64,000 nt of DNA, taken from the NCBI RefSeq assembly GCF_900100435.1, contig NZ_FNEX01000012.1:62001-126000 (forward strand). The letters run 5' to 3'. The notes beneath the pieces were generated by a model, which saw nothing but the letters and a program-made list of their open reading frames with translations, made no database searches and was not told where the DNA came from. The position numbers and the translations under genes are program-made. The first letter of the stretch is position 1, and each line of letters begins with the position of its first letter. This DNA is from Pedobacter sp. ok626. GTDB taxonomy: Bacteria > Bacteroidota > Bacteroidia > Sphingobacteriales > Sphingobacteriaceae. This document shows, in pieces, positions 16,620-25,482 of this stretch.

Positions 16620-17873
16620 ATGGAATTAAAAAGAGTAGTAGTTACAGGGTTAGGTGCGCTCACTCCAATTGGTAATACCGTTCCAGAGTTCTGGGATGGT
16701 TTGCTTAATGGGGTGAGTGGTGCCGGCCCTATTACCAGTTTTGATACTTCAAAGTTCAAGACAAAATTTGCATGCGAGCTTAAAAACTTCAATCCTGAAG
16801 ACTTCATGGACAGGAAGGAAGCTCGCAAATTAGATCCATTTGTTCAGTACGCAATAGTTTCTACAGATGAGGCTGTTAAAGATGGTAACTTCGATTTTTC
16901 ACAGCTCGACACCAATCGTATTGGTGTAATCTGGGGTTCTGGTATTGGCGGATTTAAAACATTTCAAGAGGAAATGAGGAACTTCTTTTTAGGTGATGGT
17001 ACGCCACGCATAAATCCGTTCTTTATTCCAAAAGTCATTATCGACATTGTTCCCGGCCATATTTCTATTAAATATGGATTAAGAGGACCAAACTTCGCAA
17101 CCGTTTCTGCTTGTGCCTCAGCTACAAACGCTATGATTGATGCTTACAACTATATTCGCTTGAATATGTGTGACGTTGTGATCAGCGGTGGTTCTGAAGC
17201 CATCATTAATGAAGCCGGTATCGGTGGATTTAATGCAATGCATGCCCTTTCGACAAGAAATGATGATCCAGCAACAGCTTCAAGACCTTTTGACTTAGAC
17301 CGTGATGGCTTTGTTGCAGGTGAAGGTGCCGGAACAATTATTCTGGAAGAATTGGAGCATGCTAAAAAACGCGGTGCTAAGATCTATGCAGAATTAGTTG
17401 GTGGTGGAATGAGTGCAGATGCAAACCATATTACAGCTCCACATCCGCAAGGATTAGGTGCAAGAATGGTGATGACAAATGCCTTAAACGACGCCGGATT
17501 AACGACAGCGGACATCGATTACATCAACGTTCACGGAACTTCTACTCCGCTGGGAGATATCTCTGAAAGTAGGGCCATTGTAGATTTATTTGGAGAAGAT
17601 GCTTATAAATTAAACATCAGTTCAACAAAATCGATGACTGGACATTTATTGGGTGCTGCCGGTGCAGTTGAAGCTATTGCTACAATTCTCGCAGTACAAA
17701 ACGATATTGTTCCGCCAACAATAAACCACTTTAATGATGATCCTGAATGTGATCCAAAATTAAATTTCACTTTTAACAAGGCGCAAAAACGCACCATTCG
17801 TGCTGCTCAAAGCAATACATTTGGTTTTGGTGGTCATAATGCGTCTGTGATTTTCAAAAAATACGAAGAATAA
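16620..17873 (+). CDS. fabF: 3-oxoacyl-[acyl-carrier-protein] synthase II
   Basis: 417 residues, thiolase fold. The active-site Cys is in TVSACASATNAMI (about residue 165), with His in INVHGTSTPLGD and Lys-His in STKSMTGHLLGAAGAVE. It elongates acyl-ACP with malonyl-ACP in the cytoplasm and governs temperature control of unsaturated fatty acids in other bacteria. The size and the ACP gene directly upstream favour FabF over FabB. The start is given by the MELKRVVVTGLGALTPIG N-terminus, usual for the family. Confidence 0.97.
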   Translation: MELKRVVVTGLGALTPIGNTVPEFWDGLLNGVSGAGPITSFDTSKFKTKFACELKNFNPEDFMDRKEARKLDPFVQYAIVSTDEAVKDGNFDFSQLDTNRIGVIWGSGIGGFKTFQEEMRNFFLGDGTPRINPFFIPKVIIDIVPGHISIKYGLRGPNFATVSACASATNAMIDAYNYIRLNMCDVVISGGSEAIINEAGIGGFNAMHALSTRNDDPATASRPFDLDRDGFVAGEGAGTIILEELEHAKKRGAKIYAELVGGGMSADANHITAPHPQGLGARMVMTNALNDAGLTTADIDYINVHGTSTPLGDISESRAIVDLFGEDAYKLNISSTKSMTGHLLGAAGAVEAIATILAVQNDIVPPTINHFNDDPECDPKLNFTFNKAQKRTIRAAQSNTFGFGGHNASVIFKKYEE

Positions 17874-17927
17874 GTCGCTTTATGTGGGAGCTACGACTAG
17901 TCGCTTCCTTTAATTTTTTAGTAATTA

Positions 17928-18656
17928 ATGCCATTATTTGATCTCTATAAGCTTTATCTTTCAGCAGATAAGGTCTTTATAAGAAAGTTGAAAAACATAT
18001 TGGGCTTTGTGCCTGGAAATGCTGTTTTGTATAAAATGGCATTCAGGCACAGGTCTGTGGCAAAAATTCTAAAAAATGGATCCAGAAGCAGCAACGAACG
18101 TCTTGAATTTTTAGGCGATGCCATCCTGGGCTCTGTAATAGCCGAATTACTCTTTAAAAACTACCCTTACAAAGAAGAAGGATTTCTAACCGAAATGCGT
18201 TCTAAAATTGTAAACCGCGCCAATTTAAATCAACTTGCCCGCAAAATGGGATTCGATCAGCTGATTGTATTTGATCAAAAAGCGGTTAACGTTCAAACCA
18301 AGCACCATTCTATGCTTGGCGATGCCTTTGAGGCCCTTATCGGCGCCATCTATTTAGATAAAGGCTATAATTTCACTAAAGATTTCCTGCTTAAAAGGAT
18401 TGTTAAGCCTTATATTGACATCCATACCCTGGAGCTTACAGAAACTAACTTCAAAAGTAAACTAATCGAATGGTGTCAGCGCCATGGAAAAGACATTACC
18501 TTTGATCTGATCCCGAATGAAGAAGGCGAAAGTCCCAAATTATTCAGCATTCAGGCAGTTATTGAAGGCGAAAGTTATGGTATAGGAAGGGATTACAACA
18601 AGAAAAATGCGGAGAAATTAGCCGCAGAAAAAACTTGCGAAGCCCTATCTATCTAA
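17928..18656 (+). CDS. rnc: Ribonuclease III
   Basis: 242 residues. The RNase III signature NERLEFLGDAILGSV lies at about 55-69 with the metal-binding Glu and Asp, and the second acidic cluster (GDAFEALIGAIYLDKG) at about 126-141. A double-stranded RNA-binding domain follows (about 170-242; TNFKSKLIEWCQ and KKNAEKLAAEKTCEAL). It processes rRNA precursors and structured mRNAs. It lies 55 bp after fabF, likely in one transcript. Its stop overlaps the stop of the convergent hypothetical gene by 3 bases. Confidence 0.95.
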   Translation: MPLFDLYKLYLSADKVFIRKLKNILGFVPGNAVLYKMAFRHRSVAKILKNGSRSSNERLEFLGDAILGSVIAELLFKNYPYKEEGFLTEMRSKIVNRANLNQLARKMGFDQLIVFDQKAVNVQTKHHSMLGDAFEALIGAIYLDKGYNFTKDFLLKRIVKPYIDIHTLELTETNFKSKLIEWCQRHGKDITFDLIPNEEGESPKLFSIQAVIEGESYGIGRDYNKKNAEKLAAEKTCEALSI

Positions 18657-19372
18657 TTCTTAATAGTTTTTCCCAGCGTATCTGTATATTTTTTGTATGA
18701 ATCTCTGATGTATTTAATGGCATCATACTCTGCCCAGTTTTTGGCCTTTTCGTACTCGGGTCTATAATCCAGCATAAACTTCTCCAGGTCAGCCCCTTTA
18801 AGGTCCGTATTGCTTTGTATCAAATATTCATTAAAGAACCCATCAATGCGGCTTTGCTGCATTTCTGTTTCATAATACCGGCCAAATCGTCTCGCATTCT
18901 TAGGTGTTCTACCAAATAGCTCATAAACTGCGGTCAAAGGCATAAACAAAAAAGATAAGAATGGTGGTTTACCTTGATAAAAGGAGCCCTTATTTTTATA
19001 ATCCCTTTTCAGATCCTGCAGCTCCTGTTTTTTAGTTTGCCCACTGATATTCACTTCCTTAAGCATCTTTCCACGCACTAAATAAATCGCAAGATCCTTA
19101 TTACTGGCCACAACAAGCTCCGCGTCAGAAAAATCTCTTTTGATCACTAAAAGCGTATCTCCTACCGAAGCTCGGATCTGGAACAAGCCCAAATCACTAC
19201 TAACTACCCTAAAACCATTTCGTTTATTGATAACCTCCGATGCCGCGATGCGATTTGAAGTCCCTTTTTCAAATATAACTCCCCCCAACAAAAAATCTTG
19301 CGCCATAACGGCGGGAATGGAGATCAGAAAAAACGCCCAAAACAATAGAATATTTAAAGAATTAAACTTCAT
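18653..19372 (-). CDS. Secreted protein with carboxypeptidase-regulatory-like domain
   Basis: 239 residues with a signal peptide (about 1-24). The N-terminal half (25-110; GGVIFEKGTSNRIAASEVIN ... SSDLGLFQIRASVGDTLLV) is a CarboxypepD_reg-like beta-sandwich, the fold found at the start of TonB-dependent receptors. The C-terminal half is helical and contains many charged residues (for example LQDLKRDYKNKGSFYQGKPP). No plug or barrel follows, so it is not a receptor. It is probably a periplasmic or membrane-associated protein of unknown role; similar proteins are common in Sphingobacteriaceae. Confidence 0.75.
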   Translation of the reverse strand: MKFNSLNILLFWAFFLISIPAVMAQDFLLGGVIFEKGTSNRIAASEVINKRNGFRVVSSDLGLFQIRASVGDTLLVIKRDFSDAELVVASNKDLAIYLVRGKMLKEVNISGQTKKQELQDLKRDYKNKGSFYQGKPPFLSFLFMPLTAVYELFGRTPKNARRFGRYYETEMQQSRIDGFFNEYLIQSNTDLKGADLEKFMLDYRPEYEKAKNWAEYDAIKYIRDSYKKYTDTLGKTIKN

Positions 19373-19462
19373 TATAGGTTATTTATTGATGTAAAAATAG
19401 CCAATGTTTAGTAATTCCCTTAGTTAAAAAAAGTTAAATGGGCAGAGAAAGCCAATAAATTA

Positions 19463-19470
19463 TATCTTTG
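19463..19470 (+). promoter_or_regulatory. -7 box (TATCTTTG) directly before yicC
   Basis: Exact match to the Bacteroidota TAnnTTTG box. It ends only 3 bp before the ATG at 19474, so transcription would start at or next to the start codon (leaderless mRNA). No clear TTG is seen at -33. Confidence 0.45.
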
Positions 19471-19473
19471 CAC

Positions 19474-20349
19474 ATGATAAAATCAATGACAGGATACGGC
19501 CTGGCCTCTGCAGATCATCAGAATGTAAAATTCGTTGTAGAGATAAAATCCTTAAATAGTAAGTTTTTGGAGCTCAATTTAAAGCTTCCTAAAGCCTTTT
19601 CTGATAAGGAATTGCTATTGCGCAATGTTTGCAGCAAAGATATAGAACGCGGAAAAGTTAGTGTTTCCATTAATATCGAACGTGGTGAAGAAGCATTAAA
19701 AGGCGCCACCATCAATGCCGCTTTACTAAGTAAATATTACAAGCAATTAGAAGAAATCAACATCAACTTAGGTGCAAATTCAAGCAATCTTTTACAAGCT
19801 GTGCTCAATTTCCCCGACGTGATTAGCTATGTTGAAGACGAGGTAAGTGAAAATGACTGGGCGATCCTGAACAACACATTTAATAAGGCTTTGGCTAGTT
19901 TTAACTTGTTTAGAGAGACTGAAGGCACTGTTTTAAAAACAGATTTGGAGCTTAGAGTTAAAAATATCCTTAGTTTTTTTAGCCAGATCGAAGTGTTAGA
20001 GCCACTTAGAATCCCGCTAATCAAAGCTCGTTTAAACCAATTTTTAGAAGAAAACGTAGGTAAGATCAATGTAGATCAGAACCGTTTAGAACAAGAATTG
20101 ATTTATTATATAGACAAATTAGACATTACTGAAGAGAAAATCCGCTTAAGAAGTCACTGTGATTATTTCATTGATACTTTAAAAAGCAAAGATGCCAACG
20201 GTAAAAAGCTAGGTTTCATCTCTCAAGAGATTGGCCGTGAAATAAATACCATGGGTGCTAAAGCCAACGATGCCCAGATTCAACAATTGGTTGTTGGAAT
20301 GAAAGAGGAACTGGAAAAAATTAAAGAACAATTATTAAACGTTTTGTAA
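19474..20349 (+). CDS. yicC: YicC/YloC family endoribonuclease
   Basis: 291 residues when started at the ATG of MIKSMTGYG, the conserved N-terminus of the family; an upstream TTG in frame (19468) would fall inside the -7 promoter box and is rejected. N-terminal YicC domain (about 1-155) and C-terminal DUF1732 (about 207-291; DITEEKIRLRSHCDYF, KKLGFISQEIGREINTMGAKAND). YicC-type proteins cleave RNA in E. coli and affect small-RNA turnover. It leads a three-gene run with gmk (6-bp gap) and nadD, an order also found in other bacteria, where gmk follows yicC. Confidence 0.92.
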   Translation: MIKSMTGYGLASADHQNVKFVVEIKSLNSKFLELNLKLPKAFSDKELLLRNVCSKDIERGKVSVSINIERGEEALKGATINAALLSKYYKQLEEININLGANSSNLLQAVLNFPDVISYVEDEVSENDWAILNNTFNKALASFNLFRETEGTVLKTDLELRVKNILSFFSQIEVLEPLRIPLIKARLNQFLEENVGKINVDQNRLEQELIYYIDKLDITEEKIRLRSHCDYFIDTLKSKDANGKKLGFISQEIGREINTMGAKANDAQIQQLVVGMKEELEKIKEQLLNVL

Positions 20350-20355
20350 GTACCA

Positions 20356-20925
20356 ATGAAACAAGGTAAACTAATTATATTTTCTGCCCCATCCGGAGCA
20401 GGCAAAACCACTATCGTTAAACATTTGCTTACGAAGTTTCCATCTTTAAGTTTCTCCATTTCTGCCACTACACGTGAGTCACGTGGTGATGAAGTAAACG
20501 GAAAAGATTATTATTTTATTTCCAAAGAAGATTTTCTGCATAAAATAGCGCATCAGGAGTTTGTTGAGTTTGAAGAAGTTTATACCGGAACCTTTTATGG
20601 CACATTAAGATCAGAAATTCAACGCATCTGGGACAATAGCCAACATGTTATATTTGACATTGATGTTGAAGGTGGCTTGCGCTTAAAACGCAAATATGAG
20701 AATGATGCTCTGGCTATTTTTGTTCAGCCACCATCATTAGAGATCTTAAAAGAACGTTTAACAGGTAGGGGTACTGATAGTGCCGAAAAGCTCCAAGAAC
20801 GCTTTGTAAAGGCTGAAAAAGAGTTAGCTTACGCTGATAAATTTGATGTGATCCTTAAAAACCACGATTTAGAAACCGCTTGTCTTGAAGCTGAAAAATT
20901 AGTAGGAGATTTTATAAGTAAATAA
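20356..20925 (+). CDS. gmk: Guanylate kinase
   Basis: 189 residues. The P-loop is APSGAGKTTIV at about 11-21, the GMP-binding region is SATTRESRGDEVNGKDYYF (about 37-55), and EFVEFEEVYTGTFYGT follows. It phosphorylates GMP to GDP in nucleotide metabolism. It lies 6 bp after yicC, likely translationally coupled. Confidence 0.97.
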   Translation: MKQGKLIIFSAPSGAGKTTIVKHLLTKFPSLSFSISATTRESRGDEVNGKDYYFISKEDFLHKIAHQEFVEFEEVYTGTFYGTLRSEIQRIWDNSQHVIFDIDVEGGLRLKRKYENDALAIFVQPPSLEILKERLTGRGTDSAEKLQERFVKAEKELAYADKFDVILKNHDLETACLEAEKLVGDFISK

Positions 20926-20987
20926 ATGAACCGTTACGCCTTGTGCGAAACAGCTCATCAACCTTTTAAAAACAATGATATAGACTG

Positions 20988-21560
20988 ATGAAAACCGGAC
21001 TCTTCTTTGGCTCGTTTAACCCCATTCATATTGGCCATTTAATTATAGCCAATTACATGGCCAGTTTTTCCGGACTCAAAGAAGTGTGGCTGGTGGTTTC
21101 GCCGCACAACCCATTAAAAAACAGAAACAGCCTTTCGAATATGTACGACAGGCTGGAAATGGCAAAGTTAGCAACAGAAACATCCGATCGGATTAAAGTC
21201 AGCGATATTGAATTTAGTCTACCCCAGCCCTCTTACACCATCGATACTTTAGCTTATTTACAAGAAAAATACCCTGGGAAAGAGTTTGCGCTGATTATGG
21301 GTGCTGATAATCTGGCCTCTTTCAAAAAGTGGAAAAACTACGAGGTTATTTTAAAAAACTACGAGATTTATGTCTATCCAAGACCGGGAGTCGACTTGAC
21401 GGAATGGGCAGACCATCCATCAATTAAGATCACAGAGACTCCTCAAATGGATATTTCGTCAACCTTTATCCGCAAAGGAATTGCGGCTGGCAAAAATGTG
21501 CAGTACTTTGTCCCAGACAAAGTACTTTCATTTATCGACAGCAAAAACATGTACCGTTAA
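20988..21560 (+). CDS. nadD: Nicotinate-nucleotide adenylyltransferase
   Basis: 190 residues. Nucleotidyltransferase motif GSFNPIHIGHL at residues 8-18 (with HxGH), and the C-terminal ISSTFIRKGI signature. It makes deamido-NAD from nicotinate mononucleotide and ATP. Its stop interlocks with that of the convergent methyltransferase within the shared four bases TTAA, so the genes have no spacer. It follows gmk after 62 bp on the same strand. Confidence 0.95.
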   Translation: MKTGLFFGSFNPIHIGHLIIANYMASFSGLKEVWLVVSPHNPLKNRNSLSNMYDRLEMAKLATETSDRIKVSDIEFSLPQPSYTIDTLAYLQEKYPGKEFALIMGADNLASFKKWKNYEVILKNYEIYVYPRPGVDLTEWADHPSIKITETPQMDISSTFIRKGIAAGKNVQYFVPDKVLSFIDSKNMYR

Positions 21561-22264
21561 GCGTATATCAAAAATATAGTTGGCTTTTTATGGAGGTCAA
21601 TACGCTCCTGCTTCCACTGACCAACCGACATCGTTTTTACAAACTCATCTTCTCCAGTTAAGTTACAGGCTACGCAAAGCTGCGTCTGTGCCGCTGTATT
21701 TTTTAGAATATCTTCAAAAAGGTGATTATTACGGAATGGTGTTTCAATAAAAATCTGAGTCTGCTTTTTAGCTTTCGCCAATTGCTCCAATTCTTTAATA
21801 CGCTTTCCTCTTTCCACTTTATCAATTGGCAGATAACCATTAAAGGTAAAACTCTGCCCATTAAATCCTGATGCCATTAAAGCCAGCAAAATAGAACTTG
21901 GCCCTACCAAAGGCACAACCTTTATACCTCGCTTATGTGCTTCTAAAATTACATCAGCGCCTGGATCAGCAATTCCCGGACAACCCGCCTCACTCATCAG
22001 CCCCACATCTTTTCCCGTCATCAGCTCCTTAAAATAAGGCACCATAGAGTCATTGCGCTTATGTTTTCCATAATCATGGATGGTCAAATCGCTTTGCGGA
22101 ATTGTTATTCCCGCTTCTTTTAAGAACTTCCGGGCAGTCTTCTCATTTTCAACAATATAAACACTTAAAGAGTTGATGGTGTCTCCAAGAAATGCAGTAA
22201 AAGATTTTTGAGCCGCATTTTCTGCCAGAGGAACAGGGATAAGAAATAAAGTACCTTTTGTCAT
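21557..22264 (-). CDS. RsmI-like SAM-dependent methyltransferase (tetrapyrrole methylase fold)
   Basis: 235 residues. Residues GLMSEAGCPGIADPG (about 90-104) are the SAM-binding loop of the TP_methylase family, and LVGPSSILLALMASGFNGQSF (split over about 118-138) follows as in RsmI, the 16S rRNA C1402 ribose methyltransferase. The protein is shorter than E. coli RsmI (about 286) and its N-terminus (MTKGTLFLIPVPLAENAAQKSF) differs from the RsmI start LYVVATPIGN, so the substrate is uncertain. Bacteroidota often carry this short paralogue in addition to canonical RsmI. Confidence 0.75.
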   Translation of the reverse strand: MTKGTLFLIPVPLAENAAQKSFTAFLGDTINSLSVYIVENEKTARKFLKEAGITIPQSDLTIHDYGKHKRNDSMVPYFKELMTGKDVGLMSEAGCPGIADPGADVILEAHKRGIKVVPLVGPSSILLALMASGFNGQSFTFNGYLPIDKVERGKRIKELEQLAKAKKQTQIFIETPFRNNHLFEDILKNTAAQTQLCVACNLTGEDEFVKTMSVGQWKQERIDLHKKPTIFLIYA

Positions 22265-22566
22265 TCGTAATATGATTTTGTCTGCAAAAGAAGAGAATTA
22301 TTTGCGGTAAAGCGCATATTTCCTCATTTAAATAGTGTGGTCTATAAGTAATCTTAGCATTTAAACCCAGCCCTATCGCTTAAAAAACCTTAAATTGTAT
22401 ACAGTAATTTTAAATTAAAATGGGTCTAACCACAAGATAAGCAAATTTAATTAGGACGCCTAGAAACACTACAATGTAATATTTTAGTAGATACATTAAA
22501 CTATTCGTAATTTTTGGAACTCAAATTGATACGTTAAAAGCGTTAGGTAAATTAAACACACACAAA
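22265..22566. other. 302-bp spacer between divergent genes, no gene
   Basis: AT-rich divergent promoter region between the RsmI-like gene and the DUF6600 gene. A small inverted repeat (ATTTTAA-A-TTAAAAT) lies at 22407-22421. No open frame of interest and no clear -7 box is visible. Confidence 0.6.
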
Positions 22567-23949
22567 ATGAAAAACATGATCAAATTACCGGCTATAGTAC
22601 TTGGGCTACTGCTCATGCTAACCGGGACAACACAAAAGGTTATGGCACAGGGAGACGATGTGTCGTTACAATCTTTTTATGATGAACTGTCTCCCTACGG
22701 AACCTGGATTCAGGATCCTCAATATGGTTACGTTTGGAGACCAGACGTAGGCCAGCAAAGCGATTTTAGACCTTATTACACAAATGGTCGTTGGGTAATG
22801 ACTGAATACGGTAACACCTGGGTTTCGAATTATGATTGGGGTTGGGCACCGTTCCACTATGGAAGATGGGTTTACAACAACTACAATGAGTGGGTTTGGA
22901 TTCCGGATACCACATGGGGACCGGCATGGGTAAGTTGGAGAAGTGGAGATGGATATTATGGATGGGCACCGATGGGTCCGGGCATGAACATCAACATCAG
23001 CTTTAACATCCCTTCTTTATGGTGGGTATTTATTCCGCAAAGGAATATCTATTACGACAGTTTCCCAAGGTACTATTCGCGCAGAAATACGGTTTACATA
23101 AACAACACTGTTATCATTAATAACACTTATGTACGCAACAGCAGAACTTATTATTCTGGCCCAAGGGCTGATGATATTAGACGTGCCACCAGACAGGATG
23201 TAAGGGTTTACAATTTAAATAACACTGGCAGACCGAGCCGAACTAACATCAGTGGGAACAGTGTAAATATTTATACGCCGAGACCTAGCAGAGGTAATTC
23301 GAATGTAAATGCAAGGCCAAGAGAAGCGATTAGACAAGAAGGTGCTACAGCGATAAGAGGCGATAGAAACCCTGCAGGGAATGGATCAGTAGCGACCGGT
23401 CGTCCTTCGAGAGGTGAAAACCAAGGGAATGTCAATAGGCCGAGTGTTACACGTCCAGAGGGAAATACAAGACCCACTGAAGGTAACAGTTCAAGACCGG
23501 GTAGGACTGAATATCCTCAAAATCCTGGATCTCGTCCTCAAAGGCCAGAAGGGGTAACACCAGGTAGGGAAAATCCGGCACAAAGGCCACAACAAGTTAA
23601 CCCTTCGCAGCCGCAAGTAGAGCGCCCAACACGTCAGGAAAGACCGACACAACAGCCTCAAATGCAGCCGCAGCAACAACAAAGACCGGAAACGCCACGT
23701 CCAGAAAGACAGGAAAGACCTCAACGTCAGGAAAGCAGACCGGTTCAACAGCCTCAGCAGCAACAGCAAAGACCTGAAGCTCCACGTCCGCAAAGACAGG
23801 AACAGCCTCAGCGTCAGGAAAGCAGACCTGCACCGCAGCAACAGCAACAAAGGCCGGAGCGCGTACAACAGCAACAGCCTCAAAGAAGTAGTGAAGGCAG
23901 AGGCAATCAAGGTGGTGGTGAAAGACCAGCACGTGGTGGCAGAAATTAG
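22567..23949 (+). CDS. DUF6600 protein with Gln/Pro/Arg-rich C-terminal tail
   Basis: 460 residues. A signal peptide ends near residue 27 (KVMAQ). The DUF6600 domain (about 30-165) is full of aromatic repeats (YGTWIQDPQYGYVWRP, WGWAPFHYGRWVY, WVWIPDTTWGPAWVSW, YYGWAPMGPG). A basic, Asn-rich linker follows, and then a low-complexity tail (about 250-460) of repeated RPERQERPQ/QQQQRPE-type blocks with many Arg and Pro. No cysteine-rich or catalytic motif is evident. Export to the periplasm or surface is likely; the role is unknown. The tail codons repeat enough to produce long antisense frames, which are not genes. A terminator follows the stop. Confidence 0.85.
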   Translation: MKNMIKLPAIVLGLLLMLTGTTQKVMAQGDDVSLQSFYDELSPYGTWIQDPQYGYVWRPDVGQQSDFRPYYTNGRWVMTEYGNTWVSNYDWGWAPFHYGRWVYNNYNEWVWIPDTTWGPAWVSWRSGDGYYGWAPMGPGMNINISFNIPSLWWVFIPQRNIYYDSFPRYYSRRNTVYINNTVIINNTYVRNSRTYYSGPRADDIRRATRQDVRVYNLNNTGRPSRTNISGNSVNIYTPRPSRGNSNVNARPREAIRQEGATAIRGDRNPAGNGSVATGRPSRGENQGNVNRPSVTRPEGNTRPTEGNSSRPGRTEYPQNPGSRPQRPEGVTPGRENPAQRPQQVNPSQPQVERPTRQERPTQQPQMQPQQQQRPETPRPERQERPQRQESRPVQQPQQQQQRPEAPRPQRQEQPQRQESRPAPQQQQQRPERVQQQQPQRSSEGRGNQGGGERPARGGRN

Positions 23950-23968
23950 CCAAACGAATCAATAGAAT

Positions 23969-23997
23969 AGGGCGCCCAAAACCAGGGTGCCCTTTTT
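23969..23997 (+). terminator. Rho-independent terminator after the DUF6600 gene
   Basis: Arms AGGGCGCCC and GGGTGCCCT pair over 9 positions with one G-T wobble, followed by TTTTT, 20 bp after the stop. Confidence 0.85.
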
Positions 23998-24009
23998 ATT
24001 TGCCATAAA

Positions 24010-24393
24010 CTAAAAGTCCGACACCACAATATCTGCATCCGGATTAACCTTGCTCCTATGCATATTGCCCCAGTCTGACATCGCTTTCAACATCGGCCTC
24101 ATACTTAAACCGAGTGGGGTGAGTTCATATTCTACCCTTGGCGGAACCACCGGATATACCGTCCGCTTCACTACCTGGTCAGCTTCCAGTTCGCGCAATT
24201 GCGAAACCAACATCCTTTCAGAAATTTGTACTATCGAATTCTTCAAATCACTGTATCGCATGGTTTGGTGCATCAACCTGCAAAGTATCGCAGGCTTCCA
24301 TCTCCCCCCTAATACAGATAAAGAATAGGCCATGCCGCAACTGTCGTTAATCTGTTTTTCATTGATAGTATTCGTAGATGATTCCTTTCTCAT
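24010..24393 (-). CDS. HxlR-family transcriptional regulator
   Basis: 127 residues, winged helix. The conserved SLSVLGGRWKPAILCRL (about 24-40) and ISERMLVSQLRELEADQVVKR are typical of HxlR. C19 (DSCGMAYSL) is in the position of the redox-sensing Cys of YodB/HypR-type members. It is divergent from the SDR gene 95 bp away, so it probably controls that gene in response to electrophiles or oxidants. Confidence 0.9.
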   Translation of the reverse strand: MRKESSTNTINEKQINDSCGMAYSLSVLGGRWKPAILCRLMHQTMRYSDLKNSIVQISERMLVSQLRELEADQVVKRTVYPVVPPRVEYELTPLGLSMRPMLKAMSDWGNMHRSKVNPDADIVVSDF

Positions 24394-24488
24394 TTCTTAC
24401 CTTTTTGTTAGTACCTGACAATTTAATGTATACCTATAAAAATATGCAATAGTATCTACTTTTGAATAGAAATCAATAACAAAATAGT
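24394..24488. promoter_or_regulatory. Divergent promoter/operator region between hxlR and the SDR gene
   Basis: A -7 box TACTTTTG at 24457-24464 serves the SDR gene. GTAC/GTAT-type motifs at 24411 (GTACCTGAC), 24428 (GTATACC) and 24452 (GTATCTAC) may be HxlR half sites. No exact palindrome was found. Confidence 0.4.
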
Positions 24489-25229
24489 ATGAAACGTTTA
24501 GAAAACAAGATCGCATTTATTACCGGTGGTGGCCGTGGAATGGGTGCAGCGATAAGCAAAAGACTGGCAGAAGAAGGTGCAACGGTAGTATTAACCTATT
24601 CTAAATCCAAGGAAAAAGCAGAAGCGGTAGCCGCAGAAATTAAGGCGAATGGCGGGCAAGCCTCTGCTGTGAAAGCCGACAGTATTGACCCGAAAGCCTT
24701 AACCGCTGCTATCCAAAAAACCATTACAGAACTCGGCCCTATAGACATTTTGGTGAGTAATGCCGGAATCTACATTGGTAAGGAATTTGAATCTCATACA
24801 CTCGAAGATTATGAGGAGATCATGGCGATAAACGTTCGAGCGATATATGTAGCAGCCCTCGCTGTGGCTCCTAGTATGCCCAATAATGGTAGAATCATCA
24901 CTATTGGCAGCAACATGGCTGAGAACGCAGTCGGCCCTCAAACCACTTTATATACCATGAGTAAAGCCGCGCTTACAGGTTTTACGAGAGGGCTAGCCAG
25001 AGATCTGGGCGCTAAGGGCATTACTGTAAACCTTGTACAGCCGGGTCCAATTAATACCGACATGAACCCTTCAAATACCGACCTAGCCGATTTTTTGAGA
25101 AGCCGCATGGCACTTTCAGACTACGGAACAGGTGAAGATATTGCGGGCCTGGTTGCCTATCTGGCCAGTGAAGAAGGAAAGTTTATTACAGGTACTGCCA
25201 TTACAATTGATGGGGGATTGAATGCCTAA
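24489..25229 (+). CDS. Short-chain dehydrogenase/reductase (SDR)
   Basis: 246 residues, classical SDR. The cofactor motif is TGGGRGMGAAIS at 12-23, NAG is at 91-93, and Y155/K159 of the YxxxK motif lie in LYTMSKAALTG; the catalytic Ser is S141. The C-terminus ITGTAITIDGGLNA fits FabG-like enzymes. It resembles the quinone/aldehyde-reducing SDRs that sit beside HxlR regulators, so detoxification is more likely than fatty acid synthesis. The substrate is not determined. Confidence 0.9.
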   Translation: MKRLENKIAFITGGGRGMGAAISKRLAEEGATVVLTYSKSKEKAEAVAAEIKANGGQASAVKADSIDPKALTAAIQKTITELGPIDILVSNAGIYIGKEFESHTLEDYEEIMAINVRAIYVAALAVAPSMPNNGRIITIGSNMAENAVGPQTTLYTMSKAALTGFTRGLARDLGAKGITVNLVQPGPINTDMNPSNTDLADFLRSRMALSDYGTGEDIAGLVAYLASEEGKFITGTAITIDGGLNA

Positions 25230-25482
25230 TATATAAGCCATTTAATACTATTAGTTAATTTTACAGAAATTATGTTTATTAATAATATTATATTTATCTT
25301 TAAAAAACGTAACAACTCATAAAACAAGGACAACTAAAAACCCGGCCAATGAAATAAAGAAACAGCACAACATATCGTTTACTTCTTAAATGAGGTATTA
25401 ATTAGAGTCTCATCTTTCAAAATTCTGACAATATGAACCGAGACAATAGATTAATGCCCGTAACAAATATTGTTGTACTTTT
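25230..25482. other. Spacer upstream of the structured RNA, no gene
   Basis: AT-rich, no usable open frame. It holds the RNA promoter at its right end: the -7 box TACTTTTG (25476-25483), with no clear -33 TTG. Confidence 0.5.

Noticed and set aside
23491..23962. Two minus-strand frames of 139 and 121 residues opposite the DUF6600 tail
   Set aside because: They arise from the repetitive Gln/Pro/Arg codons of the sense gene, have Leu/Arg or Val/Ala runs, and no promoter or homology.
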